Source: Ariolimax columbianus
Lineage: Eukaryota; Mollusca; Gastropoda; Stylommatophora; Arionidae
Length of the DNA: 64,000 bases
Assembly (NCBI GenBank): GCA_036924085.1
Contig: JAVGWX010000004.1
Location: 38,042,293-38,106,292 of the forward strand
Reading direction: 5' to 3'
Every line of letters starts with the position of its first letter. Within the stretch, counting starts at the first letter, position 1. Of this stretch, positions 31,129 through 41,325 are shown one piece after another. The notes under the pieces are model-generated. The model saw nothing but the letters and a program-made list of their open reading frames with translations. It did not search any database and was not told where the DNA came from. The translations under genes were made by a program, and so were the position numbers.

Positions 31129-31830
31129 CAATGACTGACGTCAAGGTCAGGTGAAACATCATCAAAGACTGACGTCAAGGTCAGGTGAAACATCATCAAT
31201 GACTGACGTCAGAGTCAGGTCAAACATCATCAATGACTGACGTCAAGGGTAGGTCAAACATCATCAATGACTGACGTCAGGGGCAGGTGAAACATCATCA
31301 ATGACTGACGTCAGAGTCAGGTCAAACATCATCAATGACTGACGTCAAGGGTAGGTCAAACATCATCAATGACTGACGTCAGGGGCAGTCAAACATCATC
31401 AATGACTGACGTCAAGTTCGGGTGAAACATCATCAATGACTGACGTCAGGGTCAGGTGAAACATCATCAATGACTGACGTCAGGGTCAGGTGAAACATCA
31501 TCAATGACTGACGTCAGGGTCAGGTGAAACATCATCAATGACTACCGTCTAGGTCAGGTGAAACATCATCAATGACACGTCAAAGGTAGGTCAAACATCA
31601 TCAATGACTGACGTCAAGGTCAGGTGAAACATCATCAATGACTGACGTCAGGGTCAGGTGAAACATCATCAATGACTACCGTCAAGGTCAGGTGAAACAT
31701 CATCAATGACACGTCAAAGGTAGGTCAAACATCATCAATGACTGACGTCAAGGTCAGGTGAAACATCATCAATGTCTGACGTCAGAGGCAGGTCAAATAT
31801 CATCAATGACTGACGTCAATGTCAGGTGAA
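31129..31830. repeat. 34-bp minisatellite carrying 17 perfect TGACGTCA sites
   Basis: About 21 units of 34 bases built on ATGACTGACGTCAAGGTCAG followed by GTGAAACATCATCA. Perfect palindromic TGACGTCA (the CREB/ATF consensus) occurs 17 times, at 31136, 31170, 31204, 31238, 31272, 31306, 31340, 31374, 31407, 31441, 31475, 31509, 31609, 31643, 31743, 31777 and 31811. Five units also contain TCAAGGTCA, the extended half-site of NR5A/ERR-type nuclear receptors. Unit variants recur in the same order: a 134-base block starting ACTACCGTC at 31541 begins again at 31675. Regulatory activity is unknown; the motif may simply be part of the repeat. Confidence 0.93.
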
Positions 31831-31997
31831 AAATCCTGACCAAGTCCACCACTTCTCGTTGACGGGTTTCTCCTGGAAACAACAGTCGGACCAACGAGGT
31901 AGAGATCAACATGAACTGTCTCCATAATAGTGAGTTTACTCAGAAAAATTACATTGCAATACACCCAGGGGGACCCAGATCCACCTTCTCAAGTACG

Positions 31998-32434
31998 CAG
32001 TGCCGGACTTAGCCTTTAATGTGCTCCTGGGCTGGAAGTAAAGTTAATAACCTTTTTAAAAGTTAGTGGTATTTTCGGTTGACGGGGACATTTTAATGAA
32101 AACATAATATAACCATTTTAATTAATTTATTATAAACAATTATTTCAATGAACCAACATAGCTATATGCTCTAATAAATTTATGATTTTAATTAACAAAT
32201 AGATGAAGACCAGAAACACAGCTTTTTCTTTCTTGTGCACGCCTTTGAAAATTGTTCAACGACGCCATGAAACGATTATTTTCATTCACAACATATAATC
32301 GTCAACGAAACCGGCCGTATGTTGAGACAATATTTTCAACAATTATTTGTACAAATGTAAACTTTTAATTTATAAAATTAGGCTCCTATAATAATATGGC
32401 CTTAGGCTGCAGCCGATTGAAAAAACCGGCACTG
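31998..32434. mobile_element. hAT-type MITE, 437 bp
   Basis: Terminal inverted repeats CAGTGCCGG (31998-32006) and CCGGCACTG (32426-32434) are flanked by the 8-base near-duplicate CAAGTACG / CAAGTAGG (31990-31997 and 32435-32442). CAGTG ends and an 8-bp target duplication are diagnostic of the hAT superfamily. The AT-rich interior has no transposase. It is non-autonomous and not closely related to the hAT at 55812, whose ends are CAGTGTTTCTCAAC. Confidence 0.72.
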
Positions 32435-32442
32435 CAAGTAGG

Positions 32443-32849
32443 TTTTGGAATGTAAGAACAGCCGCTGTATTTGCCACCAAAGATCGTTGCTAAGAGTTGA
32501 AATGAACTGAATTTGATTGACCTCCAACAACAACATAATTATTGTAGCAGACGTGTACTTGTGTTTTACCATCAGCAGGCATTTATCAAAATACAGCAAG
32601 CATAACCATCAACAAGGAAATCGGGAAATGAACACCAGAATTAAATACACAAATGATCAGACAGACAGTCTTTGATGACTATCACGTCTATTGATATTAG
32701 TTTAACTTAGTTACCTGTTTTCACGTGTGCTGTTTGTAGATTGTTACCGTAACAGGAAGCTAGTGCAATAGTGTGCTGTGCAGTTGATGTTTCTTTAACA
32801 CTTTTATTTTACACGATGAAGATGCCAGTTCCAGGCACCCTTTCTACAT
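32443..32849. other. unassigned, no gene seen
   Basis: No recognisable domain or repeat. Confidence 0.5.
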
Positions 32850-33205
32850 AATGCATTGTAGTTTGCTCACCCTAGAGGTACCAGACACAGCCCTCCATTG
32901 TCCTTTTTTTCAATTCATGCATAGTAGTCTGCTCACCCGAGTGGTAGCAAGCGACGTCTTCCATTGTCGTTTTTGTCGGTCATACAAATAGAGTGCTCAC
33001 CCGAGTGGTAGCAAGCCACGTCTTCCATTGTCGTTTTCGATGTTATGCAAAGTAGTCTGCTCACTAGAGTGGTAGCAAGCCACGTCTTCCATTGTCGTTT
33101 TCGATGTTATGCAAAGTAGTCTGCTCACTAGAGTGGTACCAGACGCAGTCTTCTAAATGTCGATTTCTTCCGTCATACAAAGTAGAGTGCTCACCCAAGT
33201 TGTAC
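32850..33205. repeat. diverged 63-66 bp tandem repeat
   Basis: About five to six units with the core AGTCTGCTCACTAGAGTGGT and CCACGTCTTCCATTGTCG. Two neighbouring central units are almost identical; outer units are diverged. Confidence 0.88.
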
Positions 33206-33844
33206 TAGCGTAGAAAAAAACCAGGACCATTACAACATCTCAAGATAAATTTATTTTATTTATTTTGTGAGTTAATTGGCGGCAACTCATTAAAACGGAG
33301 GTAGACAATTGAAATTTGTGTTCTTTTTTCCCTCCAGCCAGATTATAAAACCACCATTACAGTTTGCCTCCTTTAGGAAGCATACTGCAAAGTACTTAGC
33401 GTTGTTTTGTTGTTGTGGTGGTTTCATTAGAAATGTGTTTCACGCAATGATGTCACTAGCCTCGTGACCAATTATGTCTTCACCACTTTTCTTTAAGACA
33501 TACGGCTACTTGCTGGCGGAAATTTCTTTATTGCAAGCATAACATGGGAGTTTCGTAAATAATAATTAATCTAATATTTTACATTATATTATATTGTATT
33601 TACGAACTATGAATAGTTTATTTATCATGTTTAGATAGAAAATCACTCTGAAAAGTTGTTCATGCACGAGGTTCACTAACATAATTTAGAAAATACATGA
33701 AGCTATCAAATGTCGAATTAGACATAAAGGTAAGATTTGTGAGCTATTTGAGCTAAAAAAGTGTTCGATATTGGACGTCTCGTATCAACATTTCTATTTA
33801 TGCTGGGTATTGACTGAGTTACAAAGACAACATCAATCAAGTAA
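33206..33844. other. unassigned, no gene seen
   Basis: AT-rich sequence with no recognisable structure. Confidence 0.5.
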
Positions 33845-34340
33845 AATGAAATTGAGGGCCGTCAGAAGAAGCGTGGCTGCTGAAATTTAACGAGAGAAAC
33901 AGGAAAATGACACTAGACACCTAATGTTTGGACACCAGGAGCAGATCACAAGACTCAAATCTATCGTTTTCTTAAATCAACAAAGCCCATACAGTCAAGC
34001 CCTGAAAGTTGTCGCACTGAATTAGGGCACGAAATGATACAGGACCCAGGGATTGAACTTCATGAGGAACCTGCCCCTGGACATCACTTACCCTACTCAC
34101 TTTGGAAGACAAGTAGACTCGAGCAATATGACGAAACGGTGTCTCTCGGGCGGTGATACATGAAATGCGGTGCGGTACAAGATTCAGGTCATCTGATGAT
34201 TTGTTCCAACCTTCCGGATACATGTGACGAGAGTGACATGCTGAAGGCGAATGACAGGGTAATTCAAGTCGCTGAACACTGGATGATCGCTATATAACGT
34301 GGTGCATGGACACCGAAAGTAAGTAAGGAATGCAATTTGA
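33845..34340 (+). mobile_element. dispersed repeat family B, copy 3
   Basis: From GAGAGAAACAGGAAAATGAC to CACCGAAAGTAAGTAAGGAA. It includes CTAATGTTTGGACACCAGGA and CATCTGATGATTTGTTCC, which match the other family B copies. It ends in the same GTAAGTAAGGA signature as 20285, suggesting a defined 3' end. Confidence 0.72.
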
Positions 34341-34519
34341 GAAAACAGCTTGTGATGTGAACTTTTACTGATGACTTCTTCCGTCCCATAACCGTAATGA
34401 ATCGCAAAGCAAAATAGGTATACTTGATGTGAGGTTGCAGTAACTTTCGTTACATTTGGAAACGTACGCAAACAAAAGAAACCCAGCACACAAAATACAA
34501 ATCTTCAGCTTCAATATAC

Positions 34520-34795
34520 GTCCGTTCGATTGAATGGCGGAAATGATCATTCTCCGGCTACGCACAAGACACAACATATGTACAAGTTCAAAATTGGCAC
34601 TACGGACCTTTGTGCCTGCGGCACATTCCTCATGACGGAAGAACATATTTTGCAGTCCTGTCCACTGTATACCGACATAAGAAATAGTATTTGGCAACAG
34701 CCAGTGTTCTTCCACAAGAAGCTGTACGGAAGTGCACAGAGCCTTCGTTAGCGTCATTGAAGTTAAGGTCTGAAGACGAACGAGGAAGAGTTAGA
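34520..34795 (+). pseudogene. short LINE C-terminal fragment (family G1)
   Basis: The plus strand reads MIILRLRTRHNI-like sequence, then YKFKIGTTDLCACGTFLMTE, EHILQSCPLYTDIRNSIWQQ and, after a frameshift, sequence ending GAAGACGAACGAGGAAGAG. This is the same C-terminal knuckle (CACG..H..C) as 16253-16766, with an internal deletion between RLRT and YKFK. The (GAA)n tail is degraded. Confidence 0.85.
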
Positions 34796-34979
34796 AGAAT
34801 GATGGAAATACGGAGAACACTAACACAGCAACAAAAATGGTACAGGCTTTCACAAATAAATACCTACACAGAATAGAGATATTTAAATGATACGATAAGT
34901 CCCCAACTGTGACGTTCCTAGAAATAATCAATCAGATATCGGTGCAATGTAGATATCTGCAGTGGGGAGGCGGTGCGGA

Positions 34980-35255
34980 TTTTGAGTTAATGTAAAGGGC
35001 AATTTCCTGGCAACAATTTCTGTCGGGGATGAAGATAACTCTTCATGTAGCCGCAGCCTATGTGAGGTGTTGTGACCAGTTTCTTTTCTTGCTATTGTTA
35101 CCTTCCCCATCTAATACGCCAGGTACCGATTTACAGCTGGTTCGACTGGAGGAGCAGTTGGACCAGGAATGAATCACGCCTGGATTTGTTCATGTTCAAA
35201 CCCTGGCGCGCTGTAATCTAAGTCTTAGCAAGCCAGCTCACTGTCCACTAGGCTT
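34980..35255 (-). mobile_element. tRNA-headed SINE, family S1, copy 3
   Basis: From 35250 down the minus strand has GTGAGCTGGCTTGCTAAGAC (A-box region), CCAGGGTTTGAACATG (B-box-like), CCAGCTGTAAATCGGTACCT in the body and TTCATCCCCGACAGAAATTG near the 3' end. It aligns along its whole length with 23785-24055. Confidence 0.78.
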
Positions 35256-35329
35256 CACGCTCCTCTTTTGAATAGGTTACATTTTATGGAAGCCAGTGGA
35301 TAGCATTACATGACAGTCTCTGGTCTGCC

Positions 35330-35336
35330 AACGAGA

Positions 35337-35384
<48 letters not shown>

Positions 35385-35386
35385 GA
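35330..35386. repeat. (GA)n microsatellite
   Basis: A run of GAGA with a few A and T interruptions. Confidence 0.95.
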
Positions 35387-35479
35387 TTTTAATTGGCGGT
35401 GAAAATAAAATACTCATAGCCTGGGCGCTGCGCGACGATCTTTGTTTCTCAACTCATTAAATTCACCCCGAAGACCCCA

Positions 35480-35900
35480 GCAGTGAGAGAATATCGTTTT
35501 CTAGAAGGTACAGAAGGGCTGTCTACGACACGCGTGAATAGAGGCCATATGTCTCAAACCCCCAGTAGCTTCTGTCGATCAGCGACCCTGTTCATGCTGT
35601 GGTGTATTGCAATAAAATAGCCGTCATCCTGACCTCAAAAGCATCCATTGTGGTTATGACGAAAGGGGAGGGTGGGGTGTGGCTTTCTGAAGATGATCAA
35701 TTACCGCCTCTTAGATCATAACAACGCAATCGATGAACTGAAAATCGATAGACAGCATAATTTTGACATCAGATATGTGTTCAACAAATCGGGGCATCGG
35801 AGAGCACAGAGCACGATTTTGTAACATTCAGCTAGCGAACTACGTGAACCATCGGTATCCATATCCGTCACCAATTCCAGAAGGTGACTGATCACAACTG
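35480..35900 (+). pseudogene. decayed LINE RNase H region, relative of 51290-51660
   Basis: TTCTAGAAGGTACAGAAGGG aligns with TTTAGAAGGTACAGAAGGGA at 51292. Further matches are ACCGCCTCTTAGAT (51490: ACCGCCTGTTAGAT) and AGCTAGCGAACTACGTGAAC-like sequence (51620: AGCGAGCTAAAGGGACC). No frame survives, so identification rests on the better copy at 50275-51720. Confidence 0.6.
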
Positions 35901-36129
35901 CACGGTCTGAATAAAAGAACTGTTCAGATACCCCGCATCATCATAACGCGCCAATGACGGAAAAATGGCGGCAGTCTGTGGCTAGTATGATTGATAATGT
36001 CTACTGTTCAACTTTATTTCCTGCAAATTCAAATTACAAACTCAATTATAGCAAATACGAGATAGGTTCAAAAAGTTCCCTTAAAGAAATAAGTTACAAT
36101 ATAATTATCTACACTACATTTTCTTTAAA
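35901..36129. other. possible mariner 3' end
   Basis: On the minus strand the sequence after the reading frame at 36130 includes TATTTCTTTAAGGGAACTTT then TTGAACC, which resembles the terminal region of mariner-type elements. No matching inverted end was found, so this is tentative. Confidence 0.35.
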
Positions 36130-36159
36130 TTAGTTTCCTTCAGTAACTACACACTTTTG

Positions 36160-36860
36160 CCAACGCGCAAACAGCTGCTGGCAACATTCGTGGAACCCAT
36201 TATTTGACATCTCTTTCAGCTGCTGGAAACATTCGTGGAACCCATTATTTGACATAACTTTCAGCTGCTGGAAACATTCGTGGAACCCATTATTTGACAT
36301 CTCTTTCAGCTGCTGGAAACATTCGTGGAACCCATTATTTGACATCTCTTTCAGCTGCTGGAAACATTCGTGGAACCCATTATTTGACATCTCTTTCAGC
36401 TGCTGGAAACATTCGTGGAACCCATTATTTGACATCTCTTTCAGCTGCTGGAAACATTCGTGGAACCCATTATTTGACATCTCTTTCAGCTGCTGGAAAC
36501 ATTCGTGGAACCCATTATTTGACATCTCTTTCAGCTGCTGGAAACATTCGTGGAACCCATTATTTGACATCTCTTTCAGCTGCTGGAAACATTCGTGGAA
36601 CCCATTATTTGACATCTCTTTCAGCTGCTGGAAACATTCGTGGAACCCATTATTTGACATCTCTTTCAGCTGCTGGAAACATTCGTGGAACCCATTATTT
36701 GACATCTCTTTCAGCTGCTGGAAACATTCGTGGAATCCATTATTTGACATCTCTTTCAGCTGCTGGAAACATTCGTGGAATCCATTATTTGACATCTCTT
36801 TCAGCTGCTGGAAACATTCGTTGAACCCATTATTTGACATCTCTTTCAGCTGCTGAAAAT
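36160..36860. repeat. 45-bp minisatellite
   Basis: About 15 nearly identical units of TCTCTTTCAGCTGCTGGAAA followed by CATTCGTGGAACCCATTATT and TGACA. Very low divergence indicates recent homogenisation. Confidence 0.97.
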
Positions 36861-36884
36861 TATTTTTTTTAAATTCAACCTTGG

Positions 36885-37303
36885 AAAGTTTGTTGAGAAC
36901 CTCGGAATGTTTGTTGAGAACCTCGGAATGTTTGTTGAGAACCTCGGAATGTTTGTTGAGAACCTCGGAATGTTTGTTGAGAACCTCGGAATGTTTGTTG
37001 AGAACCTCGGAATGTTTGTTGAGAACCTCGGAATGTTTGTTGAGAACCTCGGAATGTTTGTTGAGAACCTCGGAATGTTTGTTGAGAACCTCGGAATGTT
37101 TGTTGAGAACCTCGGAATGTTTGTTGAGAACCTCGGAATGTTTGTTGAGAACCTCGGAATGTTTGTTTAGAACCTCGGAATGTTTGTTGAGAACCTCGGA
37201 ATGTTTGTTGAGAACCTCGGAATGTTTGTTGAGAACCTCGGAATGTTTGTTGAGAACCTCGGAATGTTTGTTGAGAACCTCGGAATGTTTGTTGAGAATT
37301 ATG
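36885..37303. repeat. 21-bp minisatellite
   Basis: About 20 almost perfect units of GGAATGTTTGTTGAGAACCT plus C. Only 25 bases or so separate it from the 45-bp array. Confidence 0.97.
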
Positions 37304-37386
37304 CTTACACTTAACCTTGTTTGATTTATGGTGGTAGATGAAAAAGAAGAAAGAGAGGGTGACAATTTTGTATAAATATTGATCAA

Positions 37387-38299
37387 TCAACTCCGTGTTT
37401 CGCAGCCTTAGTTTAGACCTGCAAAGTGCGCTCCTATTAAAAAATCCTTCTAGGTGCAGTGCCTAATTGGTGTAATCGCAAACAAATTATTCATTCATAC
37501 GGCAATGTGATGTTGCCATTTGTACGGTCTGTACCTGTTGACCATGACTGCTATTCATTTTTCTTGTCTAGTGTGTTCTGTGTTTTGCAAATACTAACTT
37601 TTTACAGGTGTCTTTTCAACTCAATTTGCAGAGAACTGGTTGAATTTGCAATCACGGTTTTATTCAAATACAAAAAAATGGAGAGCTAAATAAAACTTTA
37701 GTTAAAAGGTAAAAGCATGGTCTATTTCATATGGTTTGCTTGTTTGTTCGATTCTGACATTGGTTCAAGACACGAAATGTTCAGCAGCAATATTAAGAAG
37801 GTCATGTTTACAAACGAAATCGTTTTACAGTTACAAGTAAACTGCTGTTTTGTATTTTGGAAGTCTCCCGTCGTTGTGGCTATACATTCATACGATGTGC
37901 AACAAAGATGGCGCCGTAACCAGCTGCGGGTCTACATTGCACTGCTGTTTTATTTCATTATGGATGCCGCCAGACCATGGATTTTTCTGGAATTCAGACT
38001 AGTCGACAACTTACACTTGTGTTCACGGAAAGGTGTTGTTGTTTTAAATTTGAACCAGTTAATCCTTTGGTGTTTTTTTGTTTGGTGTTTTCTTCCGTCC
38101 GATTATCCTGGTCTCGACATCGTCTATATGAATAGCACTACGCTTAAACCTGTGTCGCATTTCCTGTCTAGTTCACACGACTGAACTTCACGAGATTGTC
38201 GCAATTCGCCCTAGCTGCAAACGATGTTGATTTTGGTGTGTGAAATTTAGAAATGACTAAAATGGACTAGACTACAACCTAGAAGAGATGCCAAAGTCA
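37387..38299. other. unassigned; one 155-codon frame of unknown meaning
   Basis: A plus-strand frame at 37717-38184 begins MVYFIWFACLFDSD and contains FWKSPVVVAIHSYDVQQRW. It shows no family I recognise, no repeat, and a hydrophobic, aromatic-rich composition common in chance frames of AT-rich DNA. I do not call it a gene. Confidence 0.5.
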
Positions 38300-38600
38300 C
38301 TCACGTGCTTAGTGATGTCCCTATGACCTATTGCGGATAACCGCATAAGGGAAAGGCACGACACACAACGGTAGATGGCACCCCGACCCCCTTCCCCAAC
38401 TCTCCTTTCGTTGCCTTGCGGGATACATGTTTACAGGGAAGACTTCGGGAGTAAGCCTTGAGTCAAAATATGCATCCTGTGATATCTCCAGTCGTCTTGA
38501 TAAAGGGTAGCTCAAGACCAGAGAGTGAAGTTAACAAAAAGAGCAGTTTCTTCCCCACTTGAATTCAAATCATAGCCCAAGGCACCCGTTTCAGCGGACG
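38300..38600 (+). mobile_element. SINE-like repeat, family S2, diverged copy
   Basis: CATCCTGTGATATCTCCAGT, CGTCTTGATAAAGGGTAGCT and GCAGTTTCTTCCCCACTTGA parallel the S2 body at 49284 (GCATCCTGAATTACCTTCAG; GCAGCTTCTTCCTCACTATA) and the minus copy at 55685/58017. The tRNA-like head is not recognisable here. Confidence 0.62.
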
Positions 38601-38754
38601 CGGCAAGAGAAAAGACTGTTCACACCGCTGAACAAAGAGAGTGGTCTTCATCAACAAACAAAGTGATGTTGATGAGAAAATACTAAATACAGCAGCCATG
38701 TTATAAGTGTAGCAGATGTACCTATTTGTTCGTCAGGTGATGAGAAAAACTTTC

Positions 38755-38759
38755 ACAAT

Positions 38760-38801
<42 letters not shown>

Positions 38802-38836
38802 GCTCACACACACACACTCACACGCGCGCGCGCGCA
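38755..38836. repeat. (CT)n-(CA)n-(CG)n microsatellite
   Basis: CTCTCT passes through ATCGCT into CACACACA and CGCGCGCG. Confidence 0.95.
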
Positions 38837-39045
38837 CACTGATTCTATTAGATCTTAAAGGGAGGCAAAAACTAAAGTAATACTGAACTAGATATTTGGG
38901 AACTAATCGAATGTGACCTCGTGCAAGCTGTGGAGCAGCCGTAACGGGCAATTTAATTTAGGGTAGGTACATGAGTACTGTTATTCAATCAAGCAGATGT
39001 GGCTGATGCCAAGTTATCGAAAGTTGTCCTATTGTTCTGACAATC

Positions 39046-39398
39046 GGGATCAAGATGCTGAGCAGCACATGATCTGCAGCGACCAGCGACCCATAGCTGA
39101 CTGCTAGCGTCAGGGCCAGCGAATCAAAGCTGCCAAGACCCTTCTACACTTCCACGCAGTGATCCTGGATAACAGGATGCAGCAGGGCAGACTGGCTAAG
39201 GAGAAGGGATCGAAGAGGGAATGCTAACCCGGTACTTAAAAAATGCTTGCTGAAGTCGGATGTGTTGGACCGAAAGGTGCAAATATCGCAGTCGAGCTGT
39301 AAACTACGACACAACGCATTCCGTTCTCTGGACTGCATTCTGCTACTTAGGCCCTTTCAGGGTTTGGTAGCGGGAGATTGAGAACGAACGAAGAAGAA
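39046..39398 (+). mobile_element. GAA-tailed short retroelement, family C, complete copy
   Basis: A 353-base element between perfect 12-bp duplications GTTCTGACAATC (39034-39045 and 39399-39410). It begins GGGATCAAGATGCTGAGCAG and ends GAACGAACGAAGAAGAA. The middle GAAGTCGGATGTGTTGGACC and AATATCGCAGTCGAGCTGTA match the copies at 21570 and 47130. With the 21570 copy it defines both ends of the family. Confidence 0.92.
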
Positions 39399-39569
39399 GT
39401 TCTGACAATCCATTTGGTGCCAGCCAATGCCTTCCATGGTTAGTCTTTCGTCTGGCTATTATTAGTAAGTTTGCGGGCGGGTTCCTTCTTGTAGCTGACA
39501 AGGCCTGGATAAAGTGTGGCTTTGGGGTTTCCAGCCTCCAGGTTTTTCTATGTTTACATTTAACTTATC

Positions 39570-39890
39570 CAGCTTCTTCTTCTTTTTCTTGTTCTTCTTC
39601 TTCTGCTTCTTCTTCTTCTTCGTCTTCGATCAACTGATGATTTGCTTCTATCTCGGCGAGGTTCATAAAGGAGACTGTGTTTCAGGCCTTCACTGGTCTC
39701 CCACAGATTTTCGAGCATGGTCGCTCTCGAGGGCCAGAACTACTTGTCTGTATAATTTGGGTCAGTCCTGCAGCAGACGTTATGGTGTTTGCTTGAGTGC
39801 TCCACAATCGCACGTGGCGGTGTCTCTAAGGCTCATTCTATGGAGGTGAACATTGAGTCAGCAAAGCCTGCCCAACAATATAGGGTCTAC
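39570..39890 (-). pseudogene. LINE C-terminal fragment (family G2), inverted
   Basis: The minus strand reads MSLRDTATCDCGAL, then LENLWETSEGLKHS, and ends with AGTTGATCGAAGACGAAGAA. It matches the last 250 bases of 27560-28040 (LEETATCNCEQ; LEYLWATDEDLKRT; AGTTGATCGAAGAAGAAG). The TTC run at 39570-39630 on the plus strand is its (GAA)n tail. Frames are broken. Confidence 0.78.
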
Positions 39891-40959
39891 ACTCTGCCTT
39901 TTGCGGGGCTACTAACCGTTTAGCTGTCATTATGGGAGGTCTTGTTACTGGGTTATCCCAATCATCACTTCTAGGAGGTATGTCAACATCGACATAGGCA
40001 CTACAATAAGGTAAGCAATAAAAATTAATTTCATCACCGTCTCAAGATGACTGAACTGACATTGCTGTGACACTGTAAGCTAATTGTGTGTACCTGTGCG
40101 TGTGTAACGTGTGTGCGCGTGATTTTTGGGGCGGGGATGAGGAAAGGCGATGAAAAGAGGGGGGGGGGGATGTTCAAAGATAGAAAGAAGCAAAAGGCCA
40201 TGACTAAACCCAAAGTCTTCCCTTGTCCCACCTTCTTTGAGATTATGAAGAAATTAACGGATGGAAACATTTTCACGATTGCCTCCCTTGTCTGATATCG
40301 TCCCCCTGCTACTCTGTTTCTTTTACTGCGATGTTCTTTCGTTCTGCACGCTCAAGTCATCTATACATATATTTGCTGTATAAACTTTTTTTCTGGCAAC
40401 ACGCGTTTCTTATCGCGAGACAACCTTTTGTCATTTATTTAGTAACTTTAGGTATCTGGGTTAGCCATCGGGGTTGTTGCCTTCGAAAAGGAATTTTCCA
40501 TATGTCGCGAAGTATTTGGTAAATTCAAGAATGCTCTCTTACTGCAAGTCACAAAACTATACATTTTAATAGACTTGAAATTGGGTACACCACTAAGCTC
40601 ATTTCGTTACCTAGGGGTAACCGCGAAATATCTGTTTGTACGCACGACTATTGTTCAGGTTCACGTGAATGTATAAGCTAGAGTGGCGGTTAGAATACAC
40701 GCAGCACTCCTGAGCAATGTAAGTATATATTTGCGACTAAATGAGGCATCTAGTACTGTAGACTAGTTACTACCGGTAATAGCAATACATAATTATATTA
40801 CATATAGTAACATTTATTTGTACAATCACATAGATCAATATTTTATATTGATTTTGTTCATCAATAAAATGAAATGTTGCAATGAAATTAATTGTTTAAA
40901 AAAAAAATAACGAGCTATAATTATTTTTTATTTTCGCTCTAATCGCATAGTTACTTTCC
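39891..40959. other. unassigned, no gene seen
   Basis: AT-rich with a 10-base G run near 40160 and several chance frames; no recognisable domain or shared repeat. Confidence 0.5.
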
Positions 40960-41325
40960 GTGTCCAAGCACAACGTTATATAGTATGCATCCAGTATTCA
41001 GCTAATTGGATTGCCTTGTCATTTGCCTCCATATGTCACACCTATTGTATGTTTCCTGGAAGTTGGGACAGGTCATCATGTAGTCTGGACCCTGTATTGC
41101 GCGGCAGTCACATGTGTCATCATCTGTGTATCCCCATCGTGCATATTCCTCTTTCACCGTGATACACCAGTTCGAGTCTGTTCAACGACTTCCATGTTGT
41201 GTATGGTAGATGATGCTCGGGGCCAGGCTTCTCCCGAAGTTCCATCTCTGGGGCCTGCACCAATTCGTGCCATTTCTCGGTGCGGCGACTTTCATGGTTT
41301 CTGTATGAACTATGTTCATTTGAGG
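40960..41325 (-). mobile_element. dispersed repeat family B, copy 4
   Basis: TACTTTCCGTGTCCAAGCAC, TATTCAGCTAATTGGATTGC, TCTGTGTATCCCCATCGT and GTATGGTAGATGATGCTC align with 1376-1745. It stops where the other copy has TTTAGGAAGCTTTGTATGAG; here that place is taken over by the 21-bp minisatellite. Confidence 0.8.

Larger units (their letters stand above)
36130..37386 (-). pseudogene. 418-codon in-frame repeat ORF, probable mariner transposase C-terminus amplified
   Basis: A continuous minus-strand frame starts with MINIYTKLSPSLSSFSS, continues as about 20 LNKHSEV heptads (21-bp unit), then LSKVEFKKNNF, then about 15 copies of QLKEMSNNGFHECFQ (45-bp unit), and ends QQLFARWQKCVVTEGN. The ending resembles the C-terminus of mariner transposases (FxxCFxQLxxRWxKCVxxxGxYFEG), so the 45-bp unit may be the repeat-expanded segment around GFHECFQQL. 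The rest of the transposase, including the DDD catalytic core, is absent. Both units are multiples of three, so an open frame is expected without selection. It could alternatively be a lineage-specific coiled-coil protein, since the units are heptad-like and polar. No expression signal is visible. Confidence 0.55.

Noticed and set aside
31129..31830. CRISPR-like array
   Set aside because: Contiguous 34-bp units with no spacers; it is a minisatellite.
37717..38184. 155-codon frame as a host exon
   Set aside because: No recognisable family, no splice or promoter evidence, and a composition typical of chance frames in AT-rich DNA.
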